From NCBI RefSeq assembly GCF_023008545.1, contig NZ_CP095397.1, positions 3,585,199 through 3,649,198 of the forward strand: a stretch of DNA of 64,000 nt, in the 5' to 3' direction. The notes under the pieces are model-generated. The model did no database searches, had not been told where the DNA came from, and saw nothing but the letters and a program-made list of their open reading frames with translations. Below are positions 42,405 to 54,650 of the stretch, piece by piece. The stretch's first letter is position 1. Every line of letters begins with the position of its first letter. Position numbers and translations under genes: made by a program. The DNA comes from Natribaculum luteum (GTDB lineage Archaea; Halobacteriota; Halobacteria; Halobacteriales; Natrialbaceae).

Positions 42405-42844
42405 TGGTCGACACCCCCGTCGGTGGCCGCGGCTTCGCTGCCGTGACCGGTCTCTTCGATGGTCGTGTGATCGATGCCGTACTTCTCATCGAGCGCGTCG
42501 CGCTTGCGCGAGTACCAGAACGACAGGATCAGTGCGCTGGTCGGTGCGCCGAACGCGACCAGGAAGTAGTGCAGCGGGAAGCCAAGCACCGGCATCTGGG
42601 TCGTCATCGCGTCGGTCGCCAGGTACGTCAGCGTCACTGGACCCCACACGGCAATGACCCAGATGATGAAGCCCGTCCAGACCACCCGCAGGTGATCGCG
42701 CATGAACGGCGTGCTCGGATTTATGATGTTCACCTCCGAACTGAGGTAGTCGGTGTCTCGGTGGGCCTGGCCGGCCTGTCCGGCCACGCCACCGTCCGTC
42801 TCGGCTCGTTTGTCAGTCGAATCGTGAGTGTTGTTATCTGGCAT
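42401..42844 (-). CDS. DUF4212 small subunit of the sodium:solute symporter
   Basis: A protein of 147 aa. A 40-residue soluble, Asp/Thr-rich N-terminus precedes two membrane helices, VWTGFIIWVIAVWGPVTLTY and GFPLHYFLVAFGAPTSALIL, then a basic-to-acidic tail (SRKRDALDEKYGIDH). DUF4212 (YjcH-like) proteins are encoded with ActP-type symporters and thought to be their small subunit. It lies between acs1 (55 nt away) and actP (ATGA overlap). Confidence 0.88.
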   Translation of the reverse strand: MPDNNTHDSTDKRAETDGGVAGQAGQAHRDTDYLSSEVNIINPSTPFMRDHLRVVWTGFIIWVIAVWGPVTLTYLATDAMTTQMPVLGFPLHYFLVAFGAPTSALILSFWYSRKRDALDEKYGIDHTTIEETGHGSEAAATDGGVDQ

Positions 42845-42899
42845 ATGTGTTCGAATCGTGTGTTGGCGTCGTCTTGTGTTCTCGAAAATCGGCTGGTGA

Positions 42900-44888
<1,989 letters not shown>

Positions 44889-45201
44889 GGTATTCATTCC
44901 ATGTGGGATTATGATAGTAAACACCGAATCTAGGTGTACAAAATGACTGGCCGTTTCTGTCTATCTGGTATTATATTTTCTATATTCTAATCTGTAGTTA
45001 TCTATTCCAAGCGGGTCACTGCTGCATCTCGGGGGGATTCGGCGTCAGGTGACGGACGTCACACGCGGTTTCTCGTGGCGGCGTGACCAGATCGACGGCG
45101 CTACCCTAGAAGATTAGTATCAACGATCGTGTTAAATCGGATGGGGACGAGAGCGCTGTTCCGACTTCGCAAGACGGCGTAGACTCGTCGATACCGCACT
45201 C
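44889..45201. other. Intergenic region upstream of acs1
   Basis: 313 bp without a gene. It holds the acs1 promoter (TATA candidate 44911-44920) and an unusually AT-rich block (~44970-45010, TATTATATTTTCTATATTCT) whose place upstream of the core promoter would suit a regulator site. The Bat-type regulator gene ends at its right edge. Confidence 0.5.
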
Positions 45202-47403
45202 TCACGCGTCGGTCGCGCCGTGCTCGACGGACGACGCGTCGAAGAACGTCCGGAGCAGTTCGTGTTGGGCTTTCCGCAAGTGGTTGTGCAGCGTGGGCGA
45301 CGAGATTCCCATGGCGTCGGCGATCTCTTCGGCCGTACTCTCCCGGGGCCAGTCGTAGTAGCCACCGAAGTACGCGGCTCTCAGCGCAGCCTCCTGTTTG
45401 TCCGTCAGTCGGTCCTCGAGCCCTTCGCGGAACTCGCGGGCGGTCTGGACAGAGCGTTCGACCTCGCGTTTGCCGAGCAGTTCCGAGCCTGGGAACTTCG
45501 ACCGGAGGCCGTCGACGATCGTCCGGAGGTCGGCGTCGGCGGCACACTCGGCGACGATCGTCGCCTCGCCGTCGTCGACGACGTTCTCGAGGACGGTCAC
45601 GCCGTACTCCGTCAGCGTCAACGTCGGCGAAGAGCCGTGGACGACGAACTCGACGCGACAGCCGTCTTCGTACGTTTCGATCAGCCGACAGTCCTCGATC
45701 CCCGGGTCGTCCGCTGCCAGGTCGAAGACCTCGGCCGGCGAGGCGCCCTCGAGGTGGACGTAGTAGAGGTGCGTCGACTCCGAGATCGGCACGAGCGAGT
45801 CGAGTTCGAACCGACAGCTCAGGCGCTCTGCGGCGTCGACGAAGAACGATCGGTCGTCGTGGCAGGCGAACTCGAGTTCGACCAGCGTGTCCGACAGGAG
45901 GAGATTCCGTCGCCTGACGGCGGCGATGCCGTAGCCGATCTGTCGTCCGATCGTCTCGAGCCACTCGCGCTCGTCGGCGTCGAAGGCGTCCGTTCGGGTC
46001 GTGCCGACCCGGAGTGTTCCGTAGACCGTGTCGCCGTAGACGAGCGGGACGCCCGCGACGGCCCCCTCGAACCGATCGTCAGTCGACCGGTCGAGGTCGA
46101 CGTCGCGGTCGATCGAGAGGTCCACCGACGGGGCGTCGCCCGAGTCGTCGTCGGGGTCGTCGAGGGTCGCCGACAGTCGGTCGACGTCGTCGGGGTCGAT
46201 GCCGCTCGTCGCGCGCCACTCGAGGCGGTGGCTGGAGAACGTTCGCCGATCGATCCAGGCGAACGAGTAGGCGTCCGCGTCGGCGATCACCGCGCAGGTG
46301 TCCGTCTCGATCTGCTCGTGGGTAGACGCCTCGAACAGCGCCTGTGTGACCGCCCGCTGGAGGCGAGCGATCGACAGCGCCTGCCGGGCCTCGTCGCGGT
46401 CGGTGCGTGCGGACTCGAGGCGGTCGTGGAACTCCGAGACGTCACAGACGAACACGGAAAAGCCACAGTGACGGCCCCGCTCGTCGCGGATGGGGGAGAT
46501 GATTTCGGTCGCGAAGAACGTCGAATCGTCCTTTCTGACGCGCCAGCCGTCGTCCTGGACACCGGAGCCGTCGGTCGCTGCGGTCAGCGTACGTTCTGGA
46601 ACGTCGCGGTCGACGTCGTCGTCGGTGTAGAACGTGGAGACGTGGGTACCGACGATTTCACCGGCCCGGTACCCGAACAGCGCCGCCGCGTTTCGGTTCC
46701 AGCGATCGACGTAGCCGTCCTCGTCGAGTCGGAGCAGCGCACACCGGTCGCCCGCGGCCAGCAGGGAACGGACGGCACCGTCGTCGCCGATCGGCGTCGA
46801 CTCTGCAGGGCTGTTGGCGGCGTCCTCGACCGTCTCGAAGGAATCGACGATCGTCTCGTCGGTTGGTTCCGGGAGGTACGGCTCGAGCCCTTCGAAACTC
46901 CGCCAGCCGCCGACGGCTTTCACGACGCGAGGGTTGACCTCGTGTTCGACCAGCGAGGAGTAGGCGAAAAACTGCCGCAGATCGCTCGTCGAGACGGCGG
47001 CGAGCCGCGAGTCGTTTCGCAGTTCTGCGGCCCGATCTCCGACCTCGGAGACGAGCATCTGGAGTCGGCGCGGCGTGACGTCGAAGATGGACTCGTCGTC
47101 GCCGATTCCGTTGCTCCGAACGTACCGCCGCAGTTCCCGCTCGACGTCGGTCGGCAGGTACGCGGTTCGCTCGTCGTCGTCACCGTCGGCCGGTGGAACG
47201 GAGAGGAGATACCGCAGCGGGTCGACCTGCACGCGCGTTACGTCACCTGGACGGAGGCGAGTCAGTTCCGCCGGACGGAGACCGACCTCACCTGCGAGTC
47301 GAACGACGAGGACTTCCCGGTACGTCGCCGCCGCATCGAGGAGCGCGTCGTACTGGTCGGGTGAGAGGACGTCAGGTTGCGCCTCCTCGACATCGACACT
47401 CAT
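45202..47403 (-). CDS. Bacterio-opsin activator (Bat)-type regulator with integrase-like, PAS, GAF and HTH domains
   Basis: A protein of 733 aa. Residues ~10-180 resemble a tyrosine-recombinase core (RLAGEVGLRPAELTRLRPGD, then LRQFFAYSSLVEHEVNPRVV); the full catalytic Arg-His-Arg-Tyr set is not evident, so it is probably non-catalytic. Residues ~215-340 are a PAS domain (DRWNRNAAALFGYRAGEIVG), ~350-510 a GAF domain, ~515-665 the Bat-specific domain, and ~675-725 the HTH_10 (EEIADAMGISSPTLHNHLRK). Bat-type proteins sense redox, light or metabolites and activate transcription. Lying between acs2 and acs1 on the same strand, this one is a good candidate regulator of acetate activation. Confidence 0.85.
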   Translation of the reverse strand: MSVDVEEAQPDVLSPDQYDALLDAAATYREVLVVRLAGEVGLRPAELTRLRPGDVTRVQVDPLRYLLSVPPADGDDDERTAYLPTDVERELRRYVRSNGIGDDESIFDVTPRRLQMLVSEVGDRAAELRNDSRLAAVSTSDLRQFFAYSSLVEHEVNPRVVKAVGGWRSFEGLEPYLPEPTDETIVDSFETVEDAANSPAESTPIGDDGAVRSLLAAGDRCALLRLDEDGYVDRWNRNAAALFGYRAGEIVGTHVSTFYTDDDVDRDVPERTLTAATDGSGVQDDGWRVRKDDSTFFATEIISPIRDERGRHCGFSVFVCDVSEFHDRLESARTDRDEARQALSIARLQRAVTQALFEASTHEQIETDTCAVIADADAYSFAWIDRRTFSSHRLEWRATSGIDPDDVDRLSATLDDPDDDSGDAPSVDLSIDRDVDLDRSTDDRFEGAVAGVPLVYGDTVYGTLRVGTTRTDAFDADEREWLETIGRQIGYGIAAVRRRNLLLSDTLVELEFACHDDRSFFVDAAERLSCRFELDSLVPISESTHLYYVHLEGASPAEVFDLAADDPGIEDCRLIETYEDGCRVEFVVHGSSPTLTLTEYGVTVLENVVDDGEATIVAECAADADLRTIVDGLRSKFPGSELLGKREVERSVQTAREFREGLEDRLTDKQEAALRAAYFGGYYDWPRESTAEEIADAMGISSPTLHNHLRKAQHELLRTFFDASSVEHGATDA

Positions 47404-47549
47404 GCTTCGCAGTTCCCGACGTGGCGAAAACAGGTATGTCTTACGATTCCACCGACGTACCCACGTTCGAACGTCAGGGCGCGGTTCACTGCGCCACTAC
47501 ATTTCGGATCTACTGGAATCGCGAAACGTATCGAGCGATCGCCGCCGGC

Positions 47550-49523
<1,974 letters not shown>

Positions 49524-49660
49524 ACTCTCGTTTGGAGCCAAGTTGCTGAAACGAATAAACGTTCCTCCAGAACGGGCCGGACAGAGCACTGCGACCAGCA
49601 GACGGCGGGCGGTCACAAACGGTCTTCGGTGTGACCTGACCCTCGAGACGGGGGCGACAC

Positions 49661-49792
49661 TTATACTGCCAGACAAAACGGTTCAGACATCGATCGGACC
49701 CGGGTCTTTCTCCGAAGGAGGGAGCTCATCCACGCGTCAGCGAGCGGACCCCTTCCGGACGCAACTGCCGGTTAGTTCCAACAGTAATTAAG
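49661..49792 (+). repeat. MITE-like dispersed repeat, copy D (diverged centre)
   Basis: The left end TTATACTGCCAGACAAAACG plus GTTCAGACATCGATCG matches copies A, B and C closely. The interior is unrelated or badly decayed. At 49770-49792 the minus strand reads TTAATTACTGTTGGAACTAA, an imperfect inverted copy of the left end, which would give an element of about 132 bp. The left end is solid; the right boundary is tentative. Confidence 0.5.
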
Positions 49793-49840
49793 GATTGTGT
49801 CGTCGCGTGACGGCTGTCGATTCGCCCGATCGTCACGACT

Positions 49841-50617
49841 ATGGGGAGACCGGCCCTACGGGAGGGCGTGCAGGTCGTCGGCTACGAACCGAGCGGAACC
49901 GGCTCGTCGCTACTGCTGAGCGACGGCGACGAGGTTCGCCACCGGCCGCTCGAGACCGGCGACGAACTCGCCTACGGGCTCGGAACCCGCCGCTGTGCCG
50001 GGGTGGTCGATGGAGAGAGACATCGTGCGTGTGATCGCCGCGACGCGCCCTACTGTGACTATCATACGCGCACGTGGGTCTGTGCGCGCTGTACGGGCAC
50101 CTGCCTGAAAGACGAGATGGACTGTTACGACGAGCACGTCGTCTACCTCGCCGCCTTCGCCCCCGACACGTTCAAGGTGGGCGTCACCCGGAGCTGGCGG
50201 CTCGAGACCAGGCTCCGCGAACAGGGGGCCGACCGCGGCGCACACGTTCACACCGTCTCGAACGGGCGGATCGCCCGGGAACTCGAGGCCGAGATCGCCC
50301 GCCATCTCACCGACCGCGTTCGCACGCCGACGAAGATCGACTCGCTCGCGGCGACCGTCGACGACGACGCCTGGGACGCACTCACGGCGGAGTACGACGT
50401 GACCGACCGCTACGCCTTCGAGTACGGACTCGACCTCGAGACCAGGCCCGTCCACGAGACGATCGCCTCGGGAACGGTCGTCGGCGTGAAAGGGCGGCTC
50501 CTCGTCCTCGAGCGCGGCGGGACGAACTACGCGGTCGACATGCGCGATCTCGTGGGCTACGACCTCGAGACCGACGGCGCTGCCCCACGCGTACAGTCGT
50601 CGCTCGGGTCGTTCTGA
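49841..50617 (+). CDS. DUF2797 family protein with GIY-YIG-like core
   Basis: A protein of 258 aa. Zinc-binding motifs come first: RRCAGVVDG..RHRACDRRDA..CDYHTRTW and CARCTGTCLKDEMDCYDEH. Then HVVYLAAFAPDTFKVGVTRS resembles the strand-turn-strand of GIY-YIG nucleases (VYL...KVGVT), with Arg in WRLETRLREQGAD. The C-terminal ~60 residues (GTVVGVKGRLLVLERGG) form a small beta domain. DUF2797 proteins occur in archaea and some bacteria; nuclease activity has not been established to my knowledge. The gene sits alone after repeat copy D. Confidence 0.8.
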   Translation: MGRPALREGVQVVGYEPSGTGSSLLLSDGDEVRHRPLETGDELAYGLGTRRCAGVVDGERHRACDRRDAPYCDYHTRTWVCARCTGTCLKDEMDCYDEHVVYLAAFAPDTFKVGVTRSWRLETRLREQGADRGAHVHTVSNGRIARELEAEIARHLTDRVRTPTKIDSLAATVDDDAWDALTAEYDVTDRYAFEYGLDLETRPVHETIASGTVVGVKGRLLVLERGGTNYAVDMRDLVGYDLETDGAAPRVQSSLGSF

Positions 50618-50678
50618 GAGTGACCGGTCGACTGCCCACATGACAATCCTTTTCCGGACTGGCACAGAAGCCGCAAAC

Positions 50679-51035
50679 ATGGCTGACGACAACGACACCG
50701 ACGCCACGGAACAGGAAAACGACGAGGGCGGTGAGGAGAAGTCCTTCCGCGAACGAGTCGAGGAGATCCGAGAAAAGCGCGCCGAAGAGGGCGACGAGGA
50801 GCGTCCCGACGATCCGTTCGGTGGCGGCGGCCCCGGCGGCCCCGGCGGCATGGGCGGGAACCCCTTCGCACAGATGATGGGCGGCATGATGGGCGGCGGC
50901 CCCGGCGGCCCCGGCGGCGCCCGCGGACAGGAAGCCGGCAACGAAGAACTCGCACGAGAGGTCCGACAGCTTCGCGACGAGGTTCGAGACGCGACCCGCC
51001 AGCTCCAGCGTATTGCGGACGCGCTCGAGGACTAA
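50679..51035 (+). CDS. Gly/Pro/Met-rich acidic protein of unknown function
   Basis: A protein of 118 aa from the ATG before ADDNDTDAT. The first half is charged (FRERVEEIREKRAEEGDEER); the middle is low-complexity Gly-Pro-Met (GGPGGPGGMGG, then QMMGGMMGGGPGG); the last 35 residues form a heptad-like coiled coil (ELAREVRQLRDEVRDATRQL). Similar small haloarchaeal proteins have no assigned role. The upstream TTTTCCG could be a weak promoter. It converges on the PAP2 gene. Confidence 0.7.
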   Translation: MADDNDTDATEQENDEGGEEKSFRERVEEIREKRAEEGDEERPDDPFGGGGPGGPGGMGGNPFAQMMGGMMGGGPGGPGGARGQEAGNEELAREVRQLRDEVRDATRQLQRIADALED

Positions 51036-51102
51036 ATCGCTCGTATTCTCGTCGACGGTTCGACCGGCCGAAAACGTCGGCACGTTATCGTCGAAGCGAC
51101 TG

Positions 51103-51945
51103 TCACCGTTCTGCGAACCGCTTCACCAGCGGCCACTTTTCGATCAGGTCCGACGCCGACCATCGGTCGACGAACCGTTCCGAGAGCGTGATGCTCACGT
51201 ACGCCAGGACGATGCCGGCGAGGACGTCGATCGTCCAGTGGATCGCGAGGTACATCGTCGAGATCGCGACGCTGACAGCGAGGAAGATGGCGACGGGCAT
51301 CCACTTGGGGTAGACGTCGCGGGTCCGGTAGGCGAACATCGCGATCGTCGCCGAAAGCGACGTGTGCAACGACGGGAAAACGTTGGTGTTGCGGTTGACC
51401 TGTCGGGTGAGGTGCTGGTACTGCGGATACGTTTCGTAGAGTAACGCCTCGGCAAGCTCCGGAATCATGTTCCGCGGCCCGTAGGCGATGACGAGGACGT
51501 AACAGAGCAGTCCCAGCGTGTAGTTGAGCGTGTACGCCGTCAGCAGTTCGCGCAGCGGCCTGGTGTCCGACAGCGCGAAGTAAGCGACGACCGGGAAGAC
51601 GAGCAAGAACACGTAGCCGTAGATGTAGATGAACGAGAAGTACGTCGTCGCCACGGGCGTCGCGTGCGACTGCACCCAGAGGACGAACCCGCCCTCGATG
51701 TCGTAGAACACCTCCGTCACCTCCCAGCCGATCATCCAGGAGAGGTCCGGGACGATCTGGCGGGCGACGCTGTTGAAAAGCAGGCTGATCGTGAGAATGC
51801 CAGTGATCGGTGCGGCCGACTTTAGGCGGTCACGGTACTCTCGACGCGTTTTCGCGAGTCGGTCGCGACCGACCACGGCCGCTGTCGACACGGCGGTCAT
51901 GACTGCGACGACGACGATCAGCTGGAGGAGGACGCGTACGAGCAT
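51103..51945 (-). CDS. PAP2-family membrane phosphatase, copy 1 (Aur1-like motifs)
   Basis: A protein of 280 aa with about seven membrane helices. The PAP2 phosphatase signature appears as FPSLHTSLSATIAMFAYR (motif 2, PSLHT as in Aur1/IPT-type PAP2 proteins rather than PSGHS) and STMYLAIHWTIDVLAG (motif 3, His and Asp). The first motif is weaker, near AYGPRNMIPE. Such enzymes cleave or transfer lipid-linked phosphates at the outer membrane face. The ATG overlaps the stop of the SBP-like lipoprotein gene by one base (TAATG); the same arrangement is repeated at 53811-56413. Confidence 0.85.
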   Translation of the reverse strand: MLVRVLLQLIVVVAVMTAVSTAAVVGRDRLAKTRREYRDRLKSAAPITGILTISLLFNSVARQIVPDLSWMIGWEVTEVFYDIEGGFVLWVQSHATPVATTYFSFIYIYGYVFLLVFPVVAYFALSDTRPLRELLTAYTLNYTLGLLCYVLVIAYGPRNMIPELAEALLYETYPQYQHLTRQVNRNTNVFPSLHTSLSATIAMFAYRTRDVYPKWMPVAIFLAVSVAISTMYLAIHWTIDVLAGIVLAYVSITLSERFVDRWSASDLIEKWPLVKRFAER

Positions 51946-53696
51946 TAGTTTCTTGCGAGGAGTTTTCCGTCTTCGTCGTATCTGAACCCGACCTCTTCGA
52001 ACGCGGTTCGCGCCGCCGACTCGTCGAGTTGTCCGTCCGCGCCGAAAAACGGCACCGACGGATCGTCGCCGTCCCACTCGAGGTGGTCGGGCACCCACTC
52101 GCCAGCGAGCGGCGTCGCGACGGGGCTTGCGTGACCGCCGAACAGTTCCTCGACGATCCGCTCCTTGTCGAGCAATCGCGCGACGACGCGACGGAAGTAC
52201 GGGTTGCTAAACGGTGCGTTCCGGACGTTGAACCCGACGTGGTAGAACGTCTGCGAGGACGACTCGAGCAGCCGAACCGACTCTGACTCGGTCACCTCGT
52301 CGACCGAGTACGCCTCGAGCGTCGAGATCGTCACGTCGGCGTTCCCGTTCTCGATCGCTTCGATCGCGGACGGGCTCCCGGGATGGACGGCCACTCGGAA
52401 CGTCTCGACGGTCGCCTCCGGCAGTTCGTCGGCAGCCCGCGAGAAGTGCTCGTCGAAGCGCTCGAGCAGAATGGACTCGCGATCGGTTCGGTCTGCAAAC
52501 TGGAACGGACCGCTCCCGACCGGCGGGACGTTCTCCGCGACGACGGCGGTAGTCGTGCCCCGGCCGACGGGAAGACCAGGGAGGTTGGCGTCGTCGGTCC
52601 TGTCCGTCCAGACGTGTTTCGGGAGGATCGGGACGGTAAACGCCCGTTCGCGTACGCTCTGGGTACCTGTCATCGGGATCGTGAGTGTCCGCTCGTCGTG
52701 TACCTCGATCGAGTTCGGGTCGACGATCGACGCGGGGCCGCGATACCGGGGCGACGGCGCCGGAACGTCGCTGTTTCCCAGCGACGTATCCTCGAGCAGC
52801 CGGTAGGTAAACCGGACGTCGGCCGCCGTCAGCGCCTCGCCGTCGTGCCACTCGACGTCGTCCCGGATCGTGACGGTCGCTGCCGACCCGTTCCACTCCC
52901 AGGACGTCGCGAGCCACGGCCGAACGTCGTCGCCGTCGACGGTTCCAAGCGAGTCGTAGACGAGGTTGACGATCGTCCCCCGGTTTCGGTACTCGACCGA
53001 AAGCGGGTTGAGATTCTGCGTCGGGCGAACGTCGGTGATGATGCCGTGCAGTTCCTCGCTCCCGTCGATCGGTTCGAGGCCGAGATAGCCCAGGCGAGTC
53101 GCGAGGTGGTCGTCCCAGTCGCCGAACTGGTCCTCGCGGACGAGTCGGTTCTCGTCTGGCGCGCAGACCGGGACGAACGGCTGTTCGGCTGCCACGGAGT
53201 CGGCGATCCGCTCGATCACCTCTCGACGCCGATCACCCTCCAGGACGCGCTGGCGCTCGAGGAGGTCGTCGAACGTCATACTCGTAAATCCGAAGGGGTT
53301 CTGCCAGCCCGGTTCGTCGGCGTACACCGAGTGGAGCGTCTCGTAGAGAAAATCCGGATCGATGCCGCCCGGGTGTCGCCCGACGTAGAGATCGAAGTCG
53401 TGGTTGACGAGAATCGTCCGCAGAAACTCCTCTTCTGCCAGCAGGTTGACGGTGGCGTCGATGCCGACCGCCTCGAGGTTATCTGCCAGCAGATTTGCGA
53501 TCTGGACCGACTCTCTGTCGCCGTCTGCGGGGACGGTCGCGATCGACACGGAGAGGTGGTTGACGGTGTCGCGGTTGACGACGCTGCGAACCTGGCGGAT
53601 GCAACCGCTCGTCGCAACTGTCAGTCCGGTTGCCGCTCCTGCCAGGAGCGCTCGCCTGCTGACACCACCCTTCTCGAGAGTCGATTCCCGGTCCAT
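51945..53696 (-). CDS. Tat lipoprotein with circularly permuted SBP family 5 fold, copy 1
   Basis: A protein of 583 aa. The Tat-lipoprotein signal has twin Arg at 14-15 (VSRRALLAGAATGLTVATSG) and lipidated Cys32. Residues ~45-215 contain SIATVPADGDRESVQIANLL and DFDLYVGRHPGGIDPDFLYE, which in normal family 5 proteins form the C-terminal third. Only after ~residue 220 does the usual N-terminal part begin (NLNPLSVEYRNRG, PWLATSWEW, WHDGEALTAADVRFTY). The chain stops after FSNPYFRRVVARLLDKERIV and DEDGKLLARN. So the order of the halves is swapped. No ABC permease or ATPase is nearby. Ligand unknown (peptide/lipid-like is typical of the family). Confidence 0.85.
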   Translation of the reverse strand: MDRESTLEKGGVSRRALLAGAATGLTVATSGCIRQVRSVVNRDTVNHLSVSIATVPADGDRESVQIANLLADNLEAVGIDATVNLLAEEEFLRTILVNHDFDLYVGRHPGGIDPDFLYETLHSVYADEPGWQNPFGFTSMTFDDLLERQRVLEGDRRREVIERIADSVAAEQPFVPVCAPDENRLVREDQFGDWDDHLATRLGYLGLEPIDGSEELHGIITDVRPTQNLNPLSVEYRNRGTIVNLVYDSLGTVDGDDVRPWLATSWEWNGSAATVTIRDDVEWHDGEALTAADVRFTYRLLEDTSLGNSDVPAPSPRYRGPASIVDPNSIEVHDERTLTIPMTGTQSVRERAFTVPILPKHVWTDRTDDANLPGLPVGRGTTTAVVAENVPPVGSGPFQFADRTDRESILLERFDEHFSRAADELPEATVETFRVAVHPGSPSAIEAIENGNADVTISTLEAYSVDEVTESESVRLLESSSQTFYHVGFNVRNAPFSNPYFRRVVARLLDKERIVEELFGGHASPVATPLAGEWVPDHLEWDGDDPSVPFFGADGQLDESAARTAFEEVGFRYDEDGKLLARN

Positions 53697-53721
53697 CTAT
53701 CGTTCCCGTCATTTCGGCACT

Positions 53722-53740
53722 GGCGTATAACAGTATTGCG
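53722..53740 (-). promoter_or_regulatory. Promoter of SBP copy 1
   Basis: The minus strand reads CGCAATACTGTTATACGCC, and TTATAC lies about 29-34 nt before the ATG at 53696. The same CGCAATACTGTTATA occurs at 56441-56457 in front of SBP copy 2, so the promoter was duplicated or preserved with the module. Confidence 0.6.
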
Positions 53741-53810
53741 CCATCGCCTCGACCTGTTGACTTTCCAGGGTTTCGGCAGGTCGGACGAAAAACCGTGTTG
53801 GCCGATCGTC

Positions 53811-54650
53811 TCACTCGCGACGTAGTGACGGCCACCAGTCGTCGAACTCCTCCGAGAGCGACCAGCGCCCGACGAGCCGTCTCGAGAGAACGACGCTGAT
53901 CGCGCCGAGACAGAGACCGGCCGTGACGTCGATCGCCCAGTGGATCGCGAGGTACATCGTCGAGACCGCGACGCTGGCCGCGAGGAGGGTGGCGGCGGGG
54001 ACCCACTTCGGGTAGGCGTCGCGGGTCCGGTAGGCGAACATCGCGACCGTGGCCGAAAGCGACGTGTGCAACGACGGGAAGACGTTGGTGTTGTGGTTGA
54101 CCTCTCCGGTGAGTTCCTGATACTGCGGGTACTGGTTGTACAGCATCGTCGTCTCGACGAGGTCCGGAATCCAGTTTCGCGGTCCGTAAGCGATGATGAG
54201 GACGTAACAGAGCAGTCCCAGCGTGTAGTTGAGCGTGTACGCCGTCAGCAGCTCCCGGAGCGGTCTGGTGTCCGACAGCGCGAAGTAGGCGACGACCGGG
54301 AAGATCAACACGAAGACGTAGCCGTAGACGTAGACGTACGAGAAGTACGCCGTCAACTCCGGCGTCGCGTACTCCTGAAACAGGAGGACGGTCTGGCCCT
54401 CGATCTCGTAGAACGTCGACGTCAGGTTCCAGCCGATCGACCAGGAGAGCGACGGCAGCGTCTCCCGGGCGGTCCGGTTGAACAGCAAGACGAGGACCAG
54501 GACGACGGCGATCGGTGCGGCGTCGCGAACGCGTGATCGCCACTCGGCTCTCGTCGTGGACAGTCGAGATTGCCCGACGAACACGCCGATCGAGATCGCC
54601 AGCAGGACGCCAACGACGGCAGCCACCTGCGCCAGAAGCTGTGCGAGCAT
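53811..54650 (-). CDS. PAP2-family membrane phosphatase, copy 2
   Basis: A protein of 279 aa and a close paralogue of the gene at 51103-51945: LLTAYTLNYTLGLLCYVLII is almost unchanged, and the motifs FPSLHTSLSATVAMFAYRTR and STMYLAIHWAIDVTAG are intact. About seven membrane helices. The first ~60 residues and the last 25 differ most. The ATG overlaps the SBP copy 2 stop by one base. The module copies are separated by 114 bp. Confidence 0.85.
   Translation of the reverse strand: MLAQLLAQVAAVVGVLLAISIGVFVGQSRLSTTRAEWRSRVRDAAPIAVVLVLVLLFNRTARETLPSLSWSIGWNLTSTFYEIEGQTVLLFQEYATPELTAYFSYVYVYGYVFVLIFPVVAYFALSDTRPLRELLTAYTLNYTLGLLCYVLIIAYGPRNWIPDLVETTMLYNQYPQYQELTGEVNHNTNVFPSLHTSLSATVAMFAYRTRDAYPKWVPAATLLAASVAVSTMYLAIHWAIDVTAGLCLGAISVVLSRRLVGRWSLSEEFDDWWPSLRRE

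Noticed and set aside
40413-42446. 677-codon plus-strand frame across the Usp and ActP genes
   Set aside because: It is antisense to clear Usp and SSS symporter genes; its His/Arg/Asp-rich product has no recognisable fold.
45220-47364. 714-codon plus-strand frame opposite the Bat-type regulator
   Set aside because: The minus strand carries integrase-like, PAS, GAF, Bat and HTH domains; the plus-strand product has none.
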